This document shows, one piece after another, positions 54,797 through 64,000 of a DNA stretch of 64,000 nucleotides. The translations under genes and the position numbers were made by a program. This stretch comes from Candidatus Zipacnadia bacterium (lineage in GTDB: Bacteria > Armatimonadota > Zipacnadia > Zipacnadales > UBA5352): assembly GCA_029821735.1 (NCBI GenBank), contig JALGSU010000017.1:1-64000 (forward strand), read 5' to 3'. How positions within the stretch are numbered: position 1 is the first letter of the stretch; every line of letters begins with the position of its first letter. The notes below the pieces were generated by a model. The model made no database searches, was not told the origin of the DNA, and saw only the letters and a program-made list of their open reading frames with translations.

Positions 54797-55588
54797 TCAC
54801 CCCGCCGCAGTACCCTCCGCCTCGCCTCTGCGGAGCGTTATCAGCGGCATCTCGCGCGGGCAGGCGAACCTGATGGGCAGGCCCTCGCCGACCCCTCGCG
54901 TGACGTACATCAGCGTTCCGCCCGTTCGCACCAGGCCCCGCGCGCGCTCTCGGGGTTTCCGCGAAGACACATATACCGGCCCCAGCACCGGCAGGAGCAC
55001 CTGGCCTCCGTGCGTGTGGCCCGCCAGGACCAGGTCCACTTCGCTGACTTCGGGATCGTCCACCAGGTCCGGGTGGTGGCTGATGGCCAGACGGAACTCG
55101 CCCGCTTGCGTCTGCTGCAGAGCCGCTGACAGGTCATCCCGGCCGGTGTAGACGTCGTCGACCCCCACCAACCAGATACGGGACCCGTCTCGTTCGATGG
55201 GCCGGGCCTCATTGGCGAGAAGCTCTATCCCGAGGTCCGCATACACGCGTCGCCACTCGTCCACAGACGGCCCGGACCGTTCCCCCAGGTGCCGGGAGAA
55301 CCATCGCGACCCGTGCTCATGATTGCCCAGGCAGGCCCACACGCCGTCCCTGGCGCGGAGCCCGGCGAAGAGTGGCATGTAGCGCGCATGCTGATAGCAC
55401 AAGTGGACGAGGTCGCCGAGCAGCACGATGATATCTGGGCAGGTGGCGTTCGCCTGCTCGACGATGCTCCTCACCCCGGCATCTCCGCCGCGCCTCACTC
55501 CGGCATGCACGTCCGATATGACGGCCACGGTTGTGCCGTCGAACGCGCCAGGAAGGTTTGGCAGGCATATCTCGATGCGCTCAACCAC
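54797..55588 (-). CDS. Calcineurin-like metallophosphoesterase (YaeI-type)
   Basis: The five metal-site motifs are visible: VISDVHAG (residues 23-30), LLGDLVHL, CLGNHEHGSRW (GNHEH 88-92), ISHHPDLV and LAGHTHGGQV. The start (VERIEICLPNLPGAFDGTTV) resembles the beta-hairpin opening of the YaeI/UDP-2,3-diacylglucosamine-like branch. No signal peptide is present. It is convergent with the small membrane protein. Its 5' end was duplicated: a similar stretch lies at 55852-55925. Confidence 0.85.
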   Translation of the reverse strand: MVERIEICLPNLPGAFDGTTVAVISDVHAGVRRGGDAGVRSIVEQANATCPDIIVLLGDLVHLCYQHARYMPLFAGLRARDGVWACLGNHEHGSRWFSRHLGERSGPSVDEWRRVYADLGIELLANEARPIERDGSRIWLVGVDDVYTGRDDLSAALQQTQAGEFRLAISHHPDLVDDPEVSEVDLVLAGHTHGGQVLLPVLGPVYVSSRKPRERARGLVRTGGTLMYVTRGVGEGLPIRFACPREMPLITLRRGEAEGTAAG

Positions 55589-55734
55589 AGCCCAGTCTCA
55601 CTCCCAAAGTTCGATCGCAGCGGCGCGCAGAGCCGCCACGTTACACGAGCACCAGTAGCGTATTAGACGCCCGCGACCCCGGTTCCTCCGCCCACTTGTC
55701 CGAACGTGCCCGTCACAAGGCCCTCCGAGCCCGC

Positions 55735-55787
55735 GCGGCGAACCCTCCACCCGGCGTCATCGACTCCGGCTGCCCGGAGGGAAGACC
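55735..55787 (+). repeat. 53-bp direct repeat, copy 1
   Basis: This segment matches 57760-57812 with two differences. It contains the short hairpin CTCCGG...CCGGAG. Weaker similarity continues about 20 bases upstream. It lies in the remnant-rich gap left of the 55986 gene. Confidence 0.7.
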
Positions 55788-55851
55788 TGTGACAGGACCA
55801 CTGAGGGCCACCTGCATCTGCGCCGCGATCCTCGCCACAGCCCTCGCACGG

Positions 55852-55925
55852 CGATGGTGGTGCCGTCAAATCCATCGGGCAGATTGGGCAGGGAGATCTC
55901 CATGCGCTCAACCACAGCCCACTCT
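55852..55925 (-). pseudogene. Duplicated 5' end of the metallophosphoesterase gene
   Basis: On the minus strand the codons for VERMEISLPNLPDGFDGTTI parallel the first 21 residues of the metallophosphoesterase at 55588. Then similarity is lost. The rest of 55589-55985 shows no gene. Confidence 0.6.
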
Positions 55926-55985
55926 CACTCCCGTTGAGGCGCAGGTCCACAGCTCAGCGGCAGTCACCGGCAACGCGTTCGCCGC

Positions 55986-57614
55986 CTACCGGTATCTCGC
56001 GGCGAGGTCCATGATCGTCTGCTGCCACGGCCCGCCATACAACTGATCGTGCAGCGCGGCGATGGGGATAAACATGGACATGAGGTTGCCGCTCTCATCC
56101 GGGTGTATGGGTCCAGAAACACCATACTGCTGTGCGATTGCCTCGCTGATGGGCCCGAACCCGTTGAACTCCCTCACCGCCTGAATGATTGCCGCGCGCT
56201 TCCCCTTACCGTAGTGCTCCAGCATATAGAAAGCCAGAAGCGCCGCCTGGGCGTAGCCTGAACGGTCCGTCCCCAACCACCCCAGGCTCATCCAGTCGGA
56301 GGTGCTCCTCAGTCCCTTCCGCTGCAGAAGCCGGATGTCAGAGTCGAGATTCTCCATGCCTGTTCCGGGCAGATGATATCTGCCCAGATCAACGAATCCT
56401 TCGTCCAGAGCAGGGAATAGGGTTGTCTCGGAGGGAACGATTATCTGGGAGGTCTCATGTCCGAGCAGCGCGTGTCCCAGGGGGGCCTCAAGCCAATACT
56501 CAACCTGTCCTCGTTCCAGGTACCTCGGCAGTATGTCTGCCTGCAGCAGTGTTGAGGAGTTGAAGGCCAGCTGGCCATCCCCAAACTCACTGTTGTAGCG
56601 TATCGCGCGTAAGCTTCTCAGCAGTGTGTCCCTGCGGCCTCGGTGGTGCTCGATAATCAGGTTCTTGCCTGGCACATGTGACTCAAAGCCGACCCACTGT
56701 CTCGCCGCTGCCGTGAACGCCTCTCGCACCCGCTGCTGGTTGTCGAACAGGTAGCGCGCCGTCCCGCTCCCCCGTCTTGGGTACCAGATGCGCAGCAACG
56801 TCGTGCCTGTCCGGTCCTCGATCACTCCGGAGTCCATGTCTTCGCCAAGCCTCGCGAAGTTGTCCATGCTCTCCACGTACTCACGCGGATTGGTCTCGTA
56901 GGCGCTGTTGCAGCCCCGCGTAGCATTGCTGTCGAAGTCATACCCCAGCGCAACTGCCTTCTCGAACCACGCGCGGGTGGTGCGGTCGAACAGCCCCAGC
57001 CGGAAGCGCGTCAGCCCGACCGCGTAGGCCGCCTGACCGATCCACTTGCTGTCCGTCTCGGAGGGATTGGGGTTGTCCTCGACGATCTTGGTCCAGTGGC
57101 TCACCGCGCCCGAGTAGTCGGCGTTGAGGAAGTATATCTTCCAGCCGTCCAGCACCGGCAGCAGCATCTCCTCGCCCTCGCTGCGCCCAACCTGCTCGAT
57201 GCGTTCGAGAACCTGAGGGTAGGTGCCCGGCGGGTGGAAGCCGTACGCCTCGTCGAGTTGCTGTCGGTGCCGTTCCGCCAGTTCGGCTTCTCTCTCCTCC
57301 ATCGTTCCCGTCAGCAGGTCCTTTGCGGAGTTTCCATACGCCCTGCCCGCAATCGCCAGACCAGCCAGACCGAGGCATCCCGCGATGACTGCCCTGCGCC
57401 CGATGGGAGTTGCTTCGGAGATGTCGGCGACTCTGTTGCTTGCGCGGGAGATCGTGTCGAGGGTGCCGCCGAGGCCCGAGTAAGACATCACCGCACCGGC
57501 GCCCGCGAGGGCAAGCGTGGCAGGGGTCAGTCCCCGCGCGCTCTCGCCGGGCGCGACGTAGGACAGGTCTCCAAGCAGCGGATGCATCATGTCCTGCGGC
57601 AGAGCCATAGCCAA
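55986..57614 (-). CDS. Unknown protein with twin-arginine-like leader and possible degenerate peptidase fold
   Basis: A hydrophobic segment (GRRAVIAGCLGLAGLAIAGR) about 75 residues in suggests a membrane anchor or Tat-like signal. A helical part (AELAERHRQQLDEAYGFHPP, FLNADYSGAVSHWTKIVED) looks tetratricopeptide-like. The later half has the layout of gluzincin-type peptidases (HALLGHETSQ, DEGFVDLGRYHLP, AALLAFYMLEHYGKGK), but without a HExxH zinc site, so activity is doubtful. It lies between two 53-bp direct repeats. Start ATG 57614; ATG 57608 is possible. Confidence 0.6.
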   Translation of the reverse strand: MAMALPQDMMHPLLGDLSYVAPGESARGLTPATLALAGAGAVMSYSGLGGTLDTISRASNRVADISEATPIGRRAVIAGCLGLAGLAIAGRAYGNSAKDLLTGTMEEREAELAERHRQQLDEAYGFHPPGTYPQVLERIEQVGRSEGEEMLLPVLDGWKIYFLNADYSGAVSHWTKIVEDNPNPSETDSKWIGQAAYAVGLTRFRLGLFDRTTRAWFEKAVALGYDFDSNATRGCNSAYETNPREYVESMDNFARLGEDMDSGVIEDRTGTTLLRIWYPRRGSGTARYLFDNQQRVREAFTAAARQWVGFESHVPGKNLIIEHHRGRRDTLLRSLRAIRYNSEFGDGQLAFNSSTLLQADILPRYLERGQVEYWLEAPLGHALLGHETSQIIVPSETTLFPALDEGFVDLGRYHLPGTGMENLDSDIRLLQRKGLRSTSDWMSLGWLGTDRSGYAQAALLAFYMLEHYGKGKRAAIIQAVREFNGFGPISEAIAQQYGVSGPIHPDESGNLMSMFIPIAALHDQLYGGPWQQTIMDLAARYR

Positions 57615-57759
57615 TGACCTCTTCCGGCAGTGAGTTGCTGATGCTCTCGACGAGGAATCGGGCGACTTCCCCTCGGGGACGCATTATAGAGTTCTTCATC
57701 GCCCCCCGCAATAGCAACGGGCCTTCGTGGCCCAGCGCGGCAAGGCCCCGCGCACCCAC

Positions 57760-57812
57760 GCGGCGAACCCTCCACCCGGCGTCATCGACTCCGGCCACCC
57801 GGAGGGAAGACC
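57760..57812 (+). repeat. 53-bp direct repeat, copy 2, in the nitrilase leader
   Basis: This copy ends 18 bases before the nitrilase ATG, just before its ribosome site (ACAGGAGG). It matches 55735-55787 with two differences and includes the same CTCCGG/CCGGAG hairpin, so it may affect transcription or translation of the nitrilase gene. Confidence 0.7.
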
Positions 57813-57830
57813 CGAACAGGAGGACCATCC

Positions 57831-58640
57831 ATGGCACGAATAGCAGTCGCGCAGATGGACCCGGACGTCGCGGACCTGCAGGTCAATCTTGACAAGGCCC
57901 GCGCGCTCATCGCCGCCGCCGCTGATCAGGGCGCGGAACTGGTCGTCCTGCCCGAGATTGCGCTGCGCGGCGAGGACGCCGAGGGCAACGCGATCACGCT
58001 CGACGTCCCCGGACCGGCCGTCGACGAGCTCGCCTCCATGGCGCAGGACGCCGGCGCGTGGGTCGTCATGGGCCTCGCCGAGGCCAGCAAGCCCTACAAC
58101 TCTGCGGTGGTCTTCGACCCCGCCGGAAAGCTCGCCGATGTCTACCGCAAAGTCTTCCTCTACCTCGGCGAGAACGATGGCTATGAGCCCGGCACCGAGG
58201 CCTGCCTGCTCGACTTTGGCTTCTGCACCGCCGGCCTGACCATCTGCTACGATTACATCTTCCCCGAGTATATCCGCGCGCTGGTCGTGGGTGGCGCGCG
58301 CCTGCTGCTCCACCCGACCGCCTGGCAGGACAACGATGTCTGCCGCCAGTGGAAGTATCCCGCCCGCGAGGCCTACCGCTCGCAGTGCCTCGTGCGCGCG
58401 CTGGAGAACAACATCTTCGTCGCCTCGGCCAATCGTGCGCGCTCGCTGGACGCGAACGGGAACCTGTACCAGGTCGGCGGCTCAAGCATCATCGCGCCCT
58501 GGGGCGAGGTGCTCGCCGAGGTCGACGCGGTGGAGGACGTGGCGGTGGCTGACTTGGACTTCGCTCGCGCGGACGAGTGGGCATCATCAGCCGCACCGTA
58601 CTTCAGTGATTACCTCGAGAAGACCATACCGGAAGTCTGA
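57831..58640 (+). CDS. Carbon-nitrogen hydrolase (nitrilase superfamily)
   Basis: The family's Glu-Lys-Cys triad is visible: Glu 42 in VVLPEIALRGED, Lys 107 in DVYRKVFLYLG, and Cys 139 in LTICYDYIFPE. The enzyme would hydrolyse an amide or carbamoyl group. At 269 residues it is a single-domain member. ATG 57831 follows AGGAGG. A C45-type amide hydrolase gene follows 19 bases later. The substrate is unknown. Confidence 0.9.
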   Translation: MARIAVAQMDPDVADLQVNLDKARALIAAAADQGAELVVLPEIALRGEDAEGNAITLDVPGPAVDELASMAQDAGAWVVMGLAEASKPYNSAVVFDPAGKLADVYRKVFLYLGENDGYEPGTEACLLDFGFCTAGLTICYDYIFPEYIRALVVGGARLLLHPTAWQDNDVCRQWKYPAREAYRSQCLVRALENNIFVASANRARSLDANGNLYQVGGSSIIAPWGEVLAEVDAVEDVAVADLDFARADEWASSAAPYFSDYLEKTIPEV

Positions 58641-58659
58641 GTCACGGGAGAGGATCGCC

Positions 58660-59747
58660 ATGCTCAAGCCAGTGCGTTTCACGGTCGTCGAGATGTCAGG
58701 CAGCCGCTTCGAGATGGGCCGCCAGTACGGCAAGCAGTGCCGCACGCTCATCCGCAAACTCGCCGGGCGCTTTGACGCCATGCTGGTGCCCGAGCAGTAT
58801 CTGGCGCAGGCCCGCAAAATCGCCATCGAGGCCCTCCCGGTGATGAAGCGCGAGGCCCCGCATCTGGTCGAGGAGGTCGAGGGCATCGCCGCCGGCGCCG
58901 GTCTCGATTTCGACGATGTCTTCCGCCTCAGTTGCTCGCAGGAGATGAACTCCTGGCAGGGCTGCATGCGCAAGCGCGCCGAGAACACGGTCATCGACGC
59001 CTGCTCCAGCTTCACGGTCAAGCACGGCGACTCCAGCCTCGTCGCGTGGAACATGGACTGGTGGATCAAGTGGCAGCCCTTCATGGTCCTCCTGCACGGC
59101 CAGCCCGACGATGGCCCGCGCTTCCTGTCATTCGCGATGGCGGGCAGCGTCGGCCGACCGGGCTTGTCGGAGGGCATTTCCATCGCCGCGAACTACGTGC
59201 CTTACCGCGCCGATGTCGACCAGCCGGCGGGCGGCGAGAAGTGGGCCGGACCGGGCGTGCCTTGCTTGAGCAGCCCAGCACCGCTGCGGCGCTGAGGCTC
59301 CTCAAGCGCACTCCGCGCATGACCTGCCTGAACTACACGCTCGGCGACACGAAGGGCGACATCTGCTGTGTGGAAACCATGCCCAATGACATGTCGGTGA
59401 TCCGCCCGACGAAGGGCGACAGTTTCGTCGCGCACGCGAACTCGTATCACGCCCGCAAGTTCGGCGGTTTCACGGAGGCGCAGCAGAAGGAGCATGACCC
59501 ACGCGCGTGGTTGGGTCGCGAGTCCCTGCGCATGCGTGAGGCGCAGCACCAGCCGCTGGAGCGCTCGGACTTGTATTACGCGCAGCGCCGTCACTTCCCG
59601 GGCAAGCCGACGGGGACGTGCGTTCACACACCGGGGGAGAGGCCCTCGATCACGCTCTTGTCGTTCGTGGGGGACATGGCGAAGCAGGAGGTCTGGGCGG
59701 CTTGGGGCTCGCCGTGCGAGCACCAGTTCCTGAGGTATGGGTTGTAG
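58660..59747 (+). CDS. C45-type Ntn hydrolase/acyltransferase family protein, frameshifted
   Basis: The family (acyl-CoA:6-aminopenicillanic-acid-acyltransferase-like) self-cleaves to expose a nucleophilic Cys; here Cys 115 in VIDACSSFTV, followed by SLVAWNMDWW. The N-terminal part reads FEMGRQYGKQCRTLIRKLAG. The frame stops at 59295 after a non-family end, but ALLEQPSTAAALRLLKR and TCLNYTLGDTKGDICCVET continue in the next frame to 59747. One indel near 59250-59265 is responsible. Together with the nitrilase gene this suggests amide metabolism. The substrate is unknown. Confidence 0.8.
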
Positions 59748-59805
59748 GGGCACGCGCCGCGGGCGTTGCCCGTTTGGCGGTTGCCGCACGCCGTGGTCGT
59801 TTGGA

Positions 59806-60015
59806 GGGGCCGCGGCTTCAGCCCGGCCCGCCGTGTGCCTTGGCCGTACGGTGAGGCCGACCCCCGCGTCGGCCTGTGCCGTTGCCGTACGTTTTGCCGT
59901 ATGGAGGGCGGGTCTTTCTCTGGGTGCCATAGCTTCAGCGAAGGCGTCAGACCCGCCGGTCGTCGCTGTTGCTGTACGCCTTGTCGTATGGAGGGGCGGG
60001 GCTACGTCCCCGCCC
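59806..60015 (+). repeat. Array of four GC-rich hairpins with related spacers
   Basis: Four inverted repeats lie in a row: 59807-59829, 59854-59875, 59907-59957 (GGCGGGTCT/AGACCCGCC, long loop) and 59994-60015 (GGGCGGGG/CCCCGCCC). The spacers share variants of GTTGCCGTACG followed by GTATGGAGG. No gene fits this segment of the gap 59748-60113. Confidence 0.6.
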
Positions 60016-60113
60016 GGTCGTTAGCCTTTGCCGTTGCACGCGAGCTTCGTCAACCGGGTACTAACACCAACTGATTGCCCGGCCCATTTTGCACGATTGT
60101 GGGGAGAGGTCGC

Positions 60114-61470
60114 ATGCCCAAGCTGCTGAAGCTTCAACGACATCGAGGAGTTCCGCAACGTCACCAACGTCCCGGCGGGGGCGGTCACAGATCAGATCAT
60201 AGACCGCGTCAGAGGACTTCGTGAGGAGGAGGAGATCGAACGTTTTATCAGGCAGATTCTCTATGACCCGGATGAAACCCCGCACGGCCCCACCGAGGAA
60301 GCGGACATCCTCACGACGCGAGTGCATGTCGCCGGCCAATCGCGCTTGGCCGGATTCGTGCTCAAGGGCAAGAGCTTCGGCAAGGTGAAGAGCCGGAACA
60401 CCGCCCATCAGGTGGCCAGATTACGCCGCCTGCCGGGGATCGAGTTGATGGTGTTCCTCGCCGTGGGGCACATCCAAGACGGCGCTAAGGTGGACTTCAT
60501 CCAAGCCGCAATAGATGCGGACAGCGACTACCTGATTGTCGACGCGGCGGACGTCGCGCGGCTCTTCATCGCCTATGAGAAGATATGTTCTCAGGACGGA
60601 GCCCCTTACGACGACCGTGGCGTGTGCGAGTGTGGTCATCACTTGGACCCGGGCATCGAACTCACGATGGCTGTGCGCGAGGACCCGCGGTACGAGGTAG
60701 TCCGGCTGGAGGATGTCAGCCACGCAGGCGCCAGGAGCTACAGCGCCACGCTGCTCGTCGATCGCCACTACGCGCGAGACGTGCTCAGACAGATGGTCGT
60801 CGACGCCACGCAGAGCGTCCGGAATCAGGACTACGCGCGGAACGAGATGGTCACAGCAAGATGGGGATCACAACCGGCTCACGTCGTCTGGTTGTTCGTG
60901 GCGTGTGAGCCTGAGGACATCCGAAACACGAACTGGTTGTGTCGCACCCAATGGATAGACGACGGCCTCGTTGACAACATGCGTCCCATCTCCCTGAACG
61001 CAGACGAGCAAGTCAACGGAGTGGGCATCGCCTGGAATGACGATTACGAATCCAGAAAGGAAATGCATCGAGAACACAGCTCTCCGAAGGGAGAATACCT
61101 GCGTCTCGCCGCTGAGATCTCCGAGCAGATGATCACCTTCGGGCAGCAAGCGGCGAGTTGGTTTGCTTCCTACGAGGACAGCAAGATGAGCGAGAAGGAG
61201 CTGATTGCGGCCGTTCAGAGCGACACGGATCGAGTGCGCGATACCTATCTGGCGTCCGGTGACATGCCGTTCCCACCAGAGGACTGCAAACGGTACGACG
61301 AACACTTGCATGGCCTCTGCGCGATAGTGGACAACATGTATCTGCTATGGTCGGAGAAAGGCGCAGAGCTGTGGCCGGAACCCAACAGACGTTACCTGGT
61401 GAGTGACGCGGTAAAGCGGTTCATTGGGGAGCGAGACAGGCTCGCGTACGAGGCGGAGCGTCTGCACTGA
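60114..61470 (+). CDS. Protein of unknown function, frameshift near the start
   Basis: ATG 60114 follows GGGGAGAGG and reads MPKLLK. The main frame (from FNDIEEFRNVTN at about 60133 to 61470) is open but has no start of its own before GTG 60322. One extra base near 60132 would explain this. The N-terminal third (LAGFVLKGKSFGKVKSRN, ELMVFLAVGHIQDGAKVDFI, DVARLFIAYEKIC) resembles the layout of PD-(D/E)xK nuclease-like proteins, but I cannot assign it firmly. CECGH may bind metal. The C-terminal 170 residues are helical. No partner gene suggests a defence role. Confidence 0.6.
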
Positions 61471-61545
61471 GTGAGGCGATAGCGCGATGCCCCCAGAGGA
61501 CCGGTGCCCGCTGGGTCAGAGCCTACCTCTGCGGGGCCGCTCGCC

Positions 61546-63926
61546 TTACTCCCCCGCCACCACCAGCACCGGTCGCCACACGCCGCCCGCGCCGCTGCGG
61601 TCCTCCACCAGAACCGTCACCGTGTTCGGCGCGTTGTAGCGTGCCATCGGCTTGATGTCCATCAGGAACGGGGTGGTCCAGTCGTCCGGCTGTACGAACG
61701 GGTGCGCGCCCGCGAGTTGCCCGTTCACCCACACCGTCGCGCCCTCATCCACCGCCCCGAAGGCCAGCCACACCTGCTTCCCCGCAAGCTCCGCCGGCAG
61801 CGTGAACTCCGTGCGATACCACGCCAGCCCGTCGTAGTCCTTGCCATGAGCCGCCCGCCATGCCTCCCCGACCGCCTGCTTCTCCCACGCCCGGTCGGTC
61901 TCCACTGACAGCCACCCGGCGGTGTCGAGGTCGTCCGCAAACCACTGCTCATCCGCGCCCACCTCGTCCGGGTCCCACTGCAGCTTCCACGTCACCGGCA
62001 GCGAGTCGACGATCTGCTTGTCCTGCAGCATCGCGGTCGGCCAGCGCTGCCAGTAGCGCTTCTCGGTCCAGTTCGCGACCACCATGTTCACCGCGTTATC
62101 GGTCATGATGCTCTCGCGGAACGCGTCCAATTCGGCGCCGGCGCGCACCTGCTCGGCCACGGTGCTGTCCTCGCGTGCGAAGACCCGCGCCATCTCCCAC
62201 GTCAGCCGCGCGTTCTCGAGCCCTGCGCGCAGGAACTTCACCCGCGCAGCGGACGCCTCGTCACCGCCCGCGTCACGCGTCGCCTGCGCCAGCATCCGCA
62301 CGCCCTCCGCGAACATCTCCGCCGTGTAGACCTCATGGATGATCCCCGCCAGCCCGTGCCACGCCAGCCCGTCCAGCTTCGGGCGGATGTCAGCGCTGAT
62401 CGCGGCCCAGTGCTCGAAATACTCGCGCACTCGCGGGCCGCCCGCCCCGAAGGCCGCGTAGAACTCAGCCATGACTTCCTCGGGCGTCAGGTCCGGCCGC
62501 GCGTGCAGCCGCCCGAGCATGTACAGGTTCGGCGCCTGCGCTCCCCACATCCCCGTCAGCGAGTCGAAGTCGGTGCCGATCATCCCGTTTTCCAGCGCGA
62601 ACTTGAACTCGTGCCCGAACTCTTCGGCGAAGATGTATGGCATCGTGAACCCGGTCAGGAACGAGTTCGGCCGCAGCATCAGCCGCGCGCCCGCCTCCCG
62701 CCATCCCATCCACTCCGCGCGCCGCGACGCCAGCACGTCCCGGTCCTCGGGATACCAGATCCCCGGCACGTAGGCCAGCACGATATTCTCGTTCAGTTCA
62801 GTCGCGATCGGCGGCTTGCGGTAGTTCCCGTAGGCGTATCCGCACACCATCACGTCCGGGTCGATCTCCCGCGCCAGCTTCTGGACTTCCAGGTAATACC
62901 GTGCGTAGCGATCCGACACCGTGCCAATCCCCGACCGCCAGCGAAAGTCCTTGCCCGCCATGGTCTTGAAGTTCTCGGCCATGACCTCCCGGCGGTTCTC
63001 GAAGTCAATATCGTCCGTGGGATTGGGCACATCCCACGCCATGCAACGTTCAGAAACGCGCCCGGATTCTCATCCCGCTTCGCTTTCCAGTCATCCACCA
63101 TCTGCTGCCACAGCGCCGGCTGCGATACGCACATGGAGATGTATTTCGGGTGCACGAGCGGCTCACGCTTGCCGTTGGGCAGCAGGTTGAAGTATTCCGG
63201 ATGTGTCTCTCCGAAGCGCTCCCAGTAGCCGCCGAACGCGTGCCCGTGGTGGATGTACTTGGGCCAGCCCATGCGCTGCCGCCGCAGCCAGACGCGCTCA
63301 TCGATGCGCACCTTGGCGAACTCTTCCTCGCTCATCAGCTCCGCCGCGCCGGTCTTCGCGAACGTCTCCATGGCGCTGCGCAGCATCCGCTGTTGCATCT
63401 GTGGCTCGAAGGTCAGCTCGGTCTCAGGGATGGTGATGGTCGCGGTCTCGGGCACCACTTCGCCCACCTCGCCCGGCCACAGCCAGCGCACGCCCATGAA
63501 GCGATCCAGCAGCGCGTGCACGCCGAACAAACTCCCCGCGGCGTTCCCGCCGAACAGCTCGTAACCGTTCGCGTCGCGCCCCGCGATCAGCACCAGATCG
63601 CCGGTCACCTTGATGACGAAACCGTCCGGCTCCAGTGTCTGGGGATCGACGCCCGCGGCCGTCGTCTCGGCACATGTCCCGATACACACGCGCGCCGCCG
63701 GCTCATCGGGGGCCTCGCTCTGCGTGAATATCTCCAGCGTCGCGCCGCTTGCTTTGGCGACGTGGTGCTGCAGTTCTCTCGCGCCGTATCCCACTGCTTG
63801 CGGCGCGGAGTCAGGTACCACGATAATCGCGGTCGCCTCTCCGTCGCGGACCAGCGTCACGTCCGCCGCCGCTGCCGCTACCATCATCGCTGCGAACGCC
63901 ACTGCCACTACTGTGCGCATGGTCAT
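61546..63926 (-). CDS. DUF4838/GH67-like glycosidase, frameshifted
   Basis: A signal peptide (MTMRTVVAVAFAAMMVAAAA) leads a GH67-like N-terminal domain (GYGARELQHHVAKASGATLE, DALEPDG-like, FGVHALLDRFMGVRWLWPGE). The catalytic-type region follows (PKYIHHGHAFGGYWERFG, ENIVLAYVPGIWYP) and a C-terminal sugar-binding jelly-roll-like part (AELAGKQVWLAFGAVDEGAT). The first frame turns non-family after NPGAFLNVAW, near 63040, while WDVPNPTDDIDFENRREV continues the family in the next frame to 61546. An indel there splits the gene. It probably acts on uronic acid or related glycans outside the cell. Confidence 0.8.
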
Positions 63927-64000
63927 CAGTACTGCCTCCGTTGCCGAACCTGGCCTGGCCTGCTACCGGGGCGCGAGGCGCCACATATCCTCATCGCGCA

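Noticed and set aside
56440-56500. Zinc metallopeptidase site in the 55986 gene
   Set aside because: The region reads HALLGHETSQ and lacks HExxH, so no active metallopeptidase can be claimed.

Overview
The window is a GC-rich bacterial chromosome segment dominated by one large surface-polysaccharide locus (about 0.5-46 kb). A protein-sorting locus follows (exosortase plus three PEP-CTERM proteins, about 46.6-53.2 kb), then a set of unrelated enzymes (53.5-64 kb). An outer-membrane porin with an N-terminal SLH domain, a Wza-like exporter, a YjbH-type barrel and an exosortase together indicate a diderm. SLH-anchored porins are typical of Terrabacteria-type diderms such as Armatimonadota, Negativicutes, Deinococcota and Cyanobacteria. 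Armatimonadota or a close relative is my best guess, but this is inference because no rRNA or ribosomal protein gene is present.

Layout: an IS630 transposase tail at the left edge; an acetylation pair (SGNH hydrolase-like plus MBOAT); a GT2 enzyme beside a truncated copy of the following polysaccharide deacetylase gene; an initiating sugar transferase; formyltransferase and DegT aminotransferase; an SLH-collagen-porin; a small lipoprotein; a FlaA1/PglF-type nucleotide-sugar dehydratase; glucuronokinase; GNAT and ATP-grasp genes. A minus-strand block (17.5-31.1 kb), transcribed leftwards, carries Wzx flippase, pyruvyl transferase with its F420-hydrogenase-beta-like partner, three GT2 enzymes, UDP-glucuronate epimerase, a CapK-like AMP-ligase, two GT4 enzymes and a deacetylase. 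A plus-strand block (31.3-46.4 kb) carries a Wzy-like membrane protein, Wza, YjbH, a Wzc-type tyrosine kinase, GT4 enzymes, an aminotransferase, ATP-grasp, PHP, FemAB and GNAT proteins. Three tandem PEP-CTERM genes read leftwards, and a GT39-exosortase-EpsI operon reads rightwards from the same intergenic region.

Together these genes look like a complete Wzx/Wzy pathway: undecaprenyl-P-sugar priming, assembly by at least seven glycosyltransferases, flipping, polymerisation, export, and modification by acetylation, deacetylation, pyruvylation, N-formylation and probably aminoacylation. The exosortase module would anchor PEP-CTERM proteins in the same envelope. Genes of the XrtA-associated type (deacetylase, FemAB) link the two parts.

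A striking property of the window is the number of genes broken by a single base. I count seven probable frameshifts (SGNH, MBOAT, F420-beta-like, YjbH leader, C45 peptidase, an unknown gene at 60.1 kb, a DUF4838-like glycosidase) and one in-frame TAA (CapK-like). In each case the protein family continues in the other frame or beyond the stop. Either the assembly carries residual indels or this locus is decaying.
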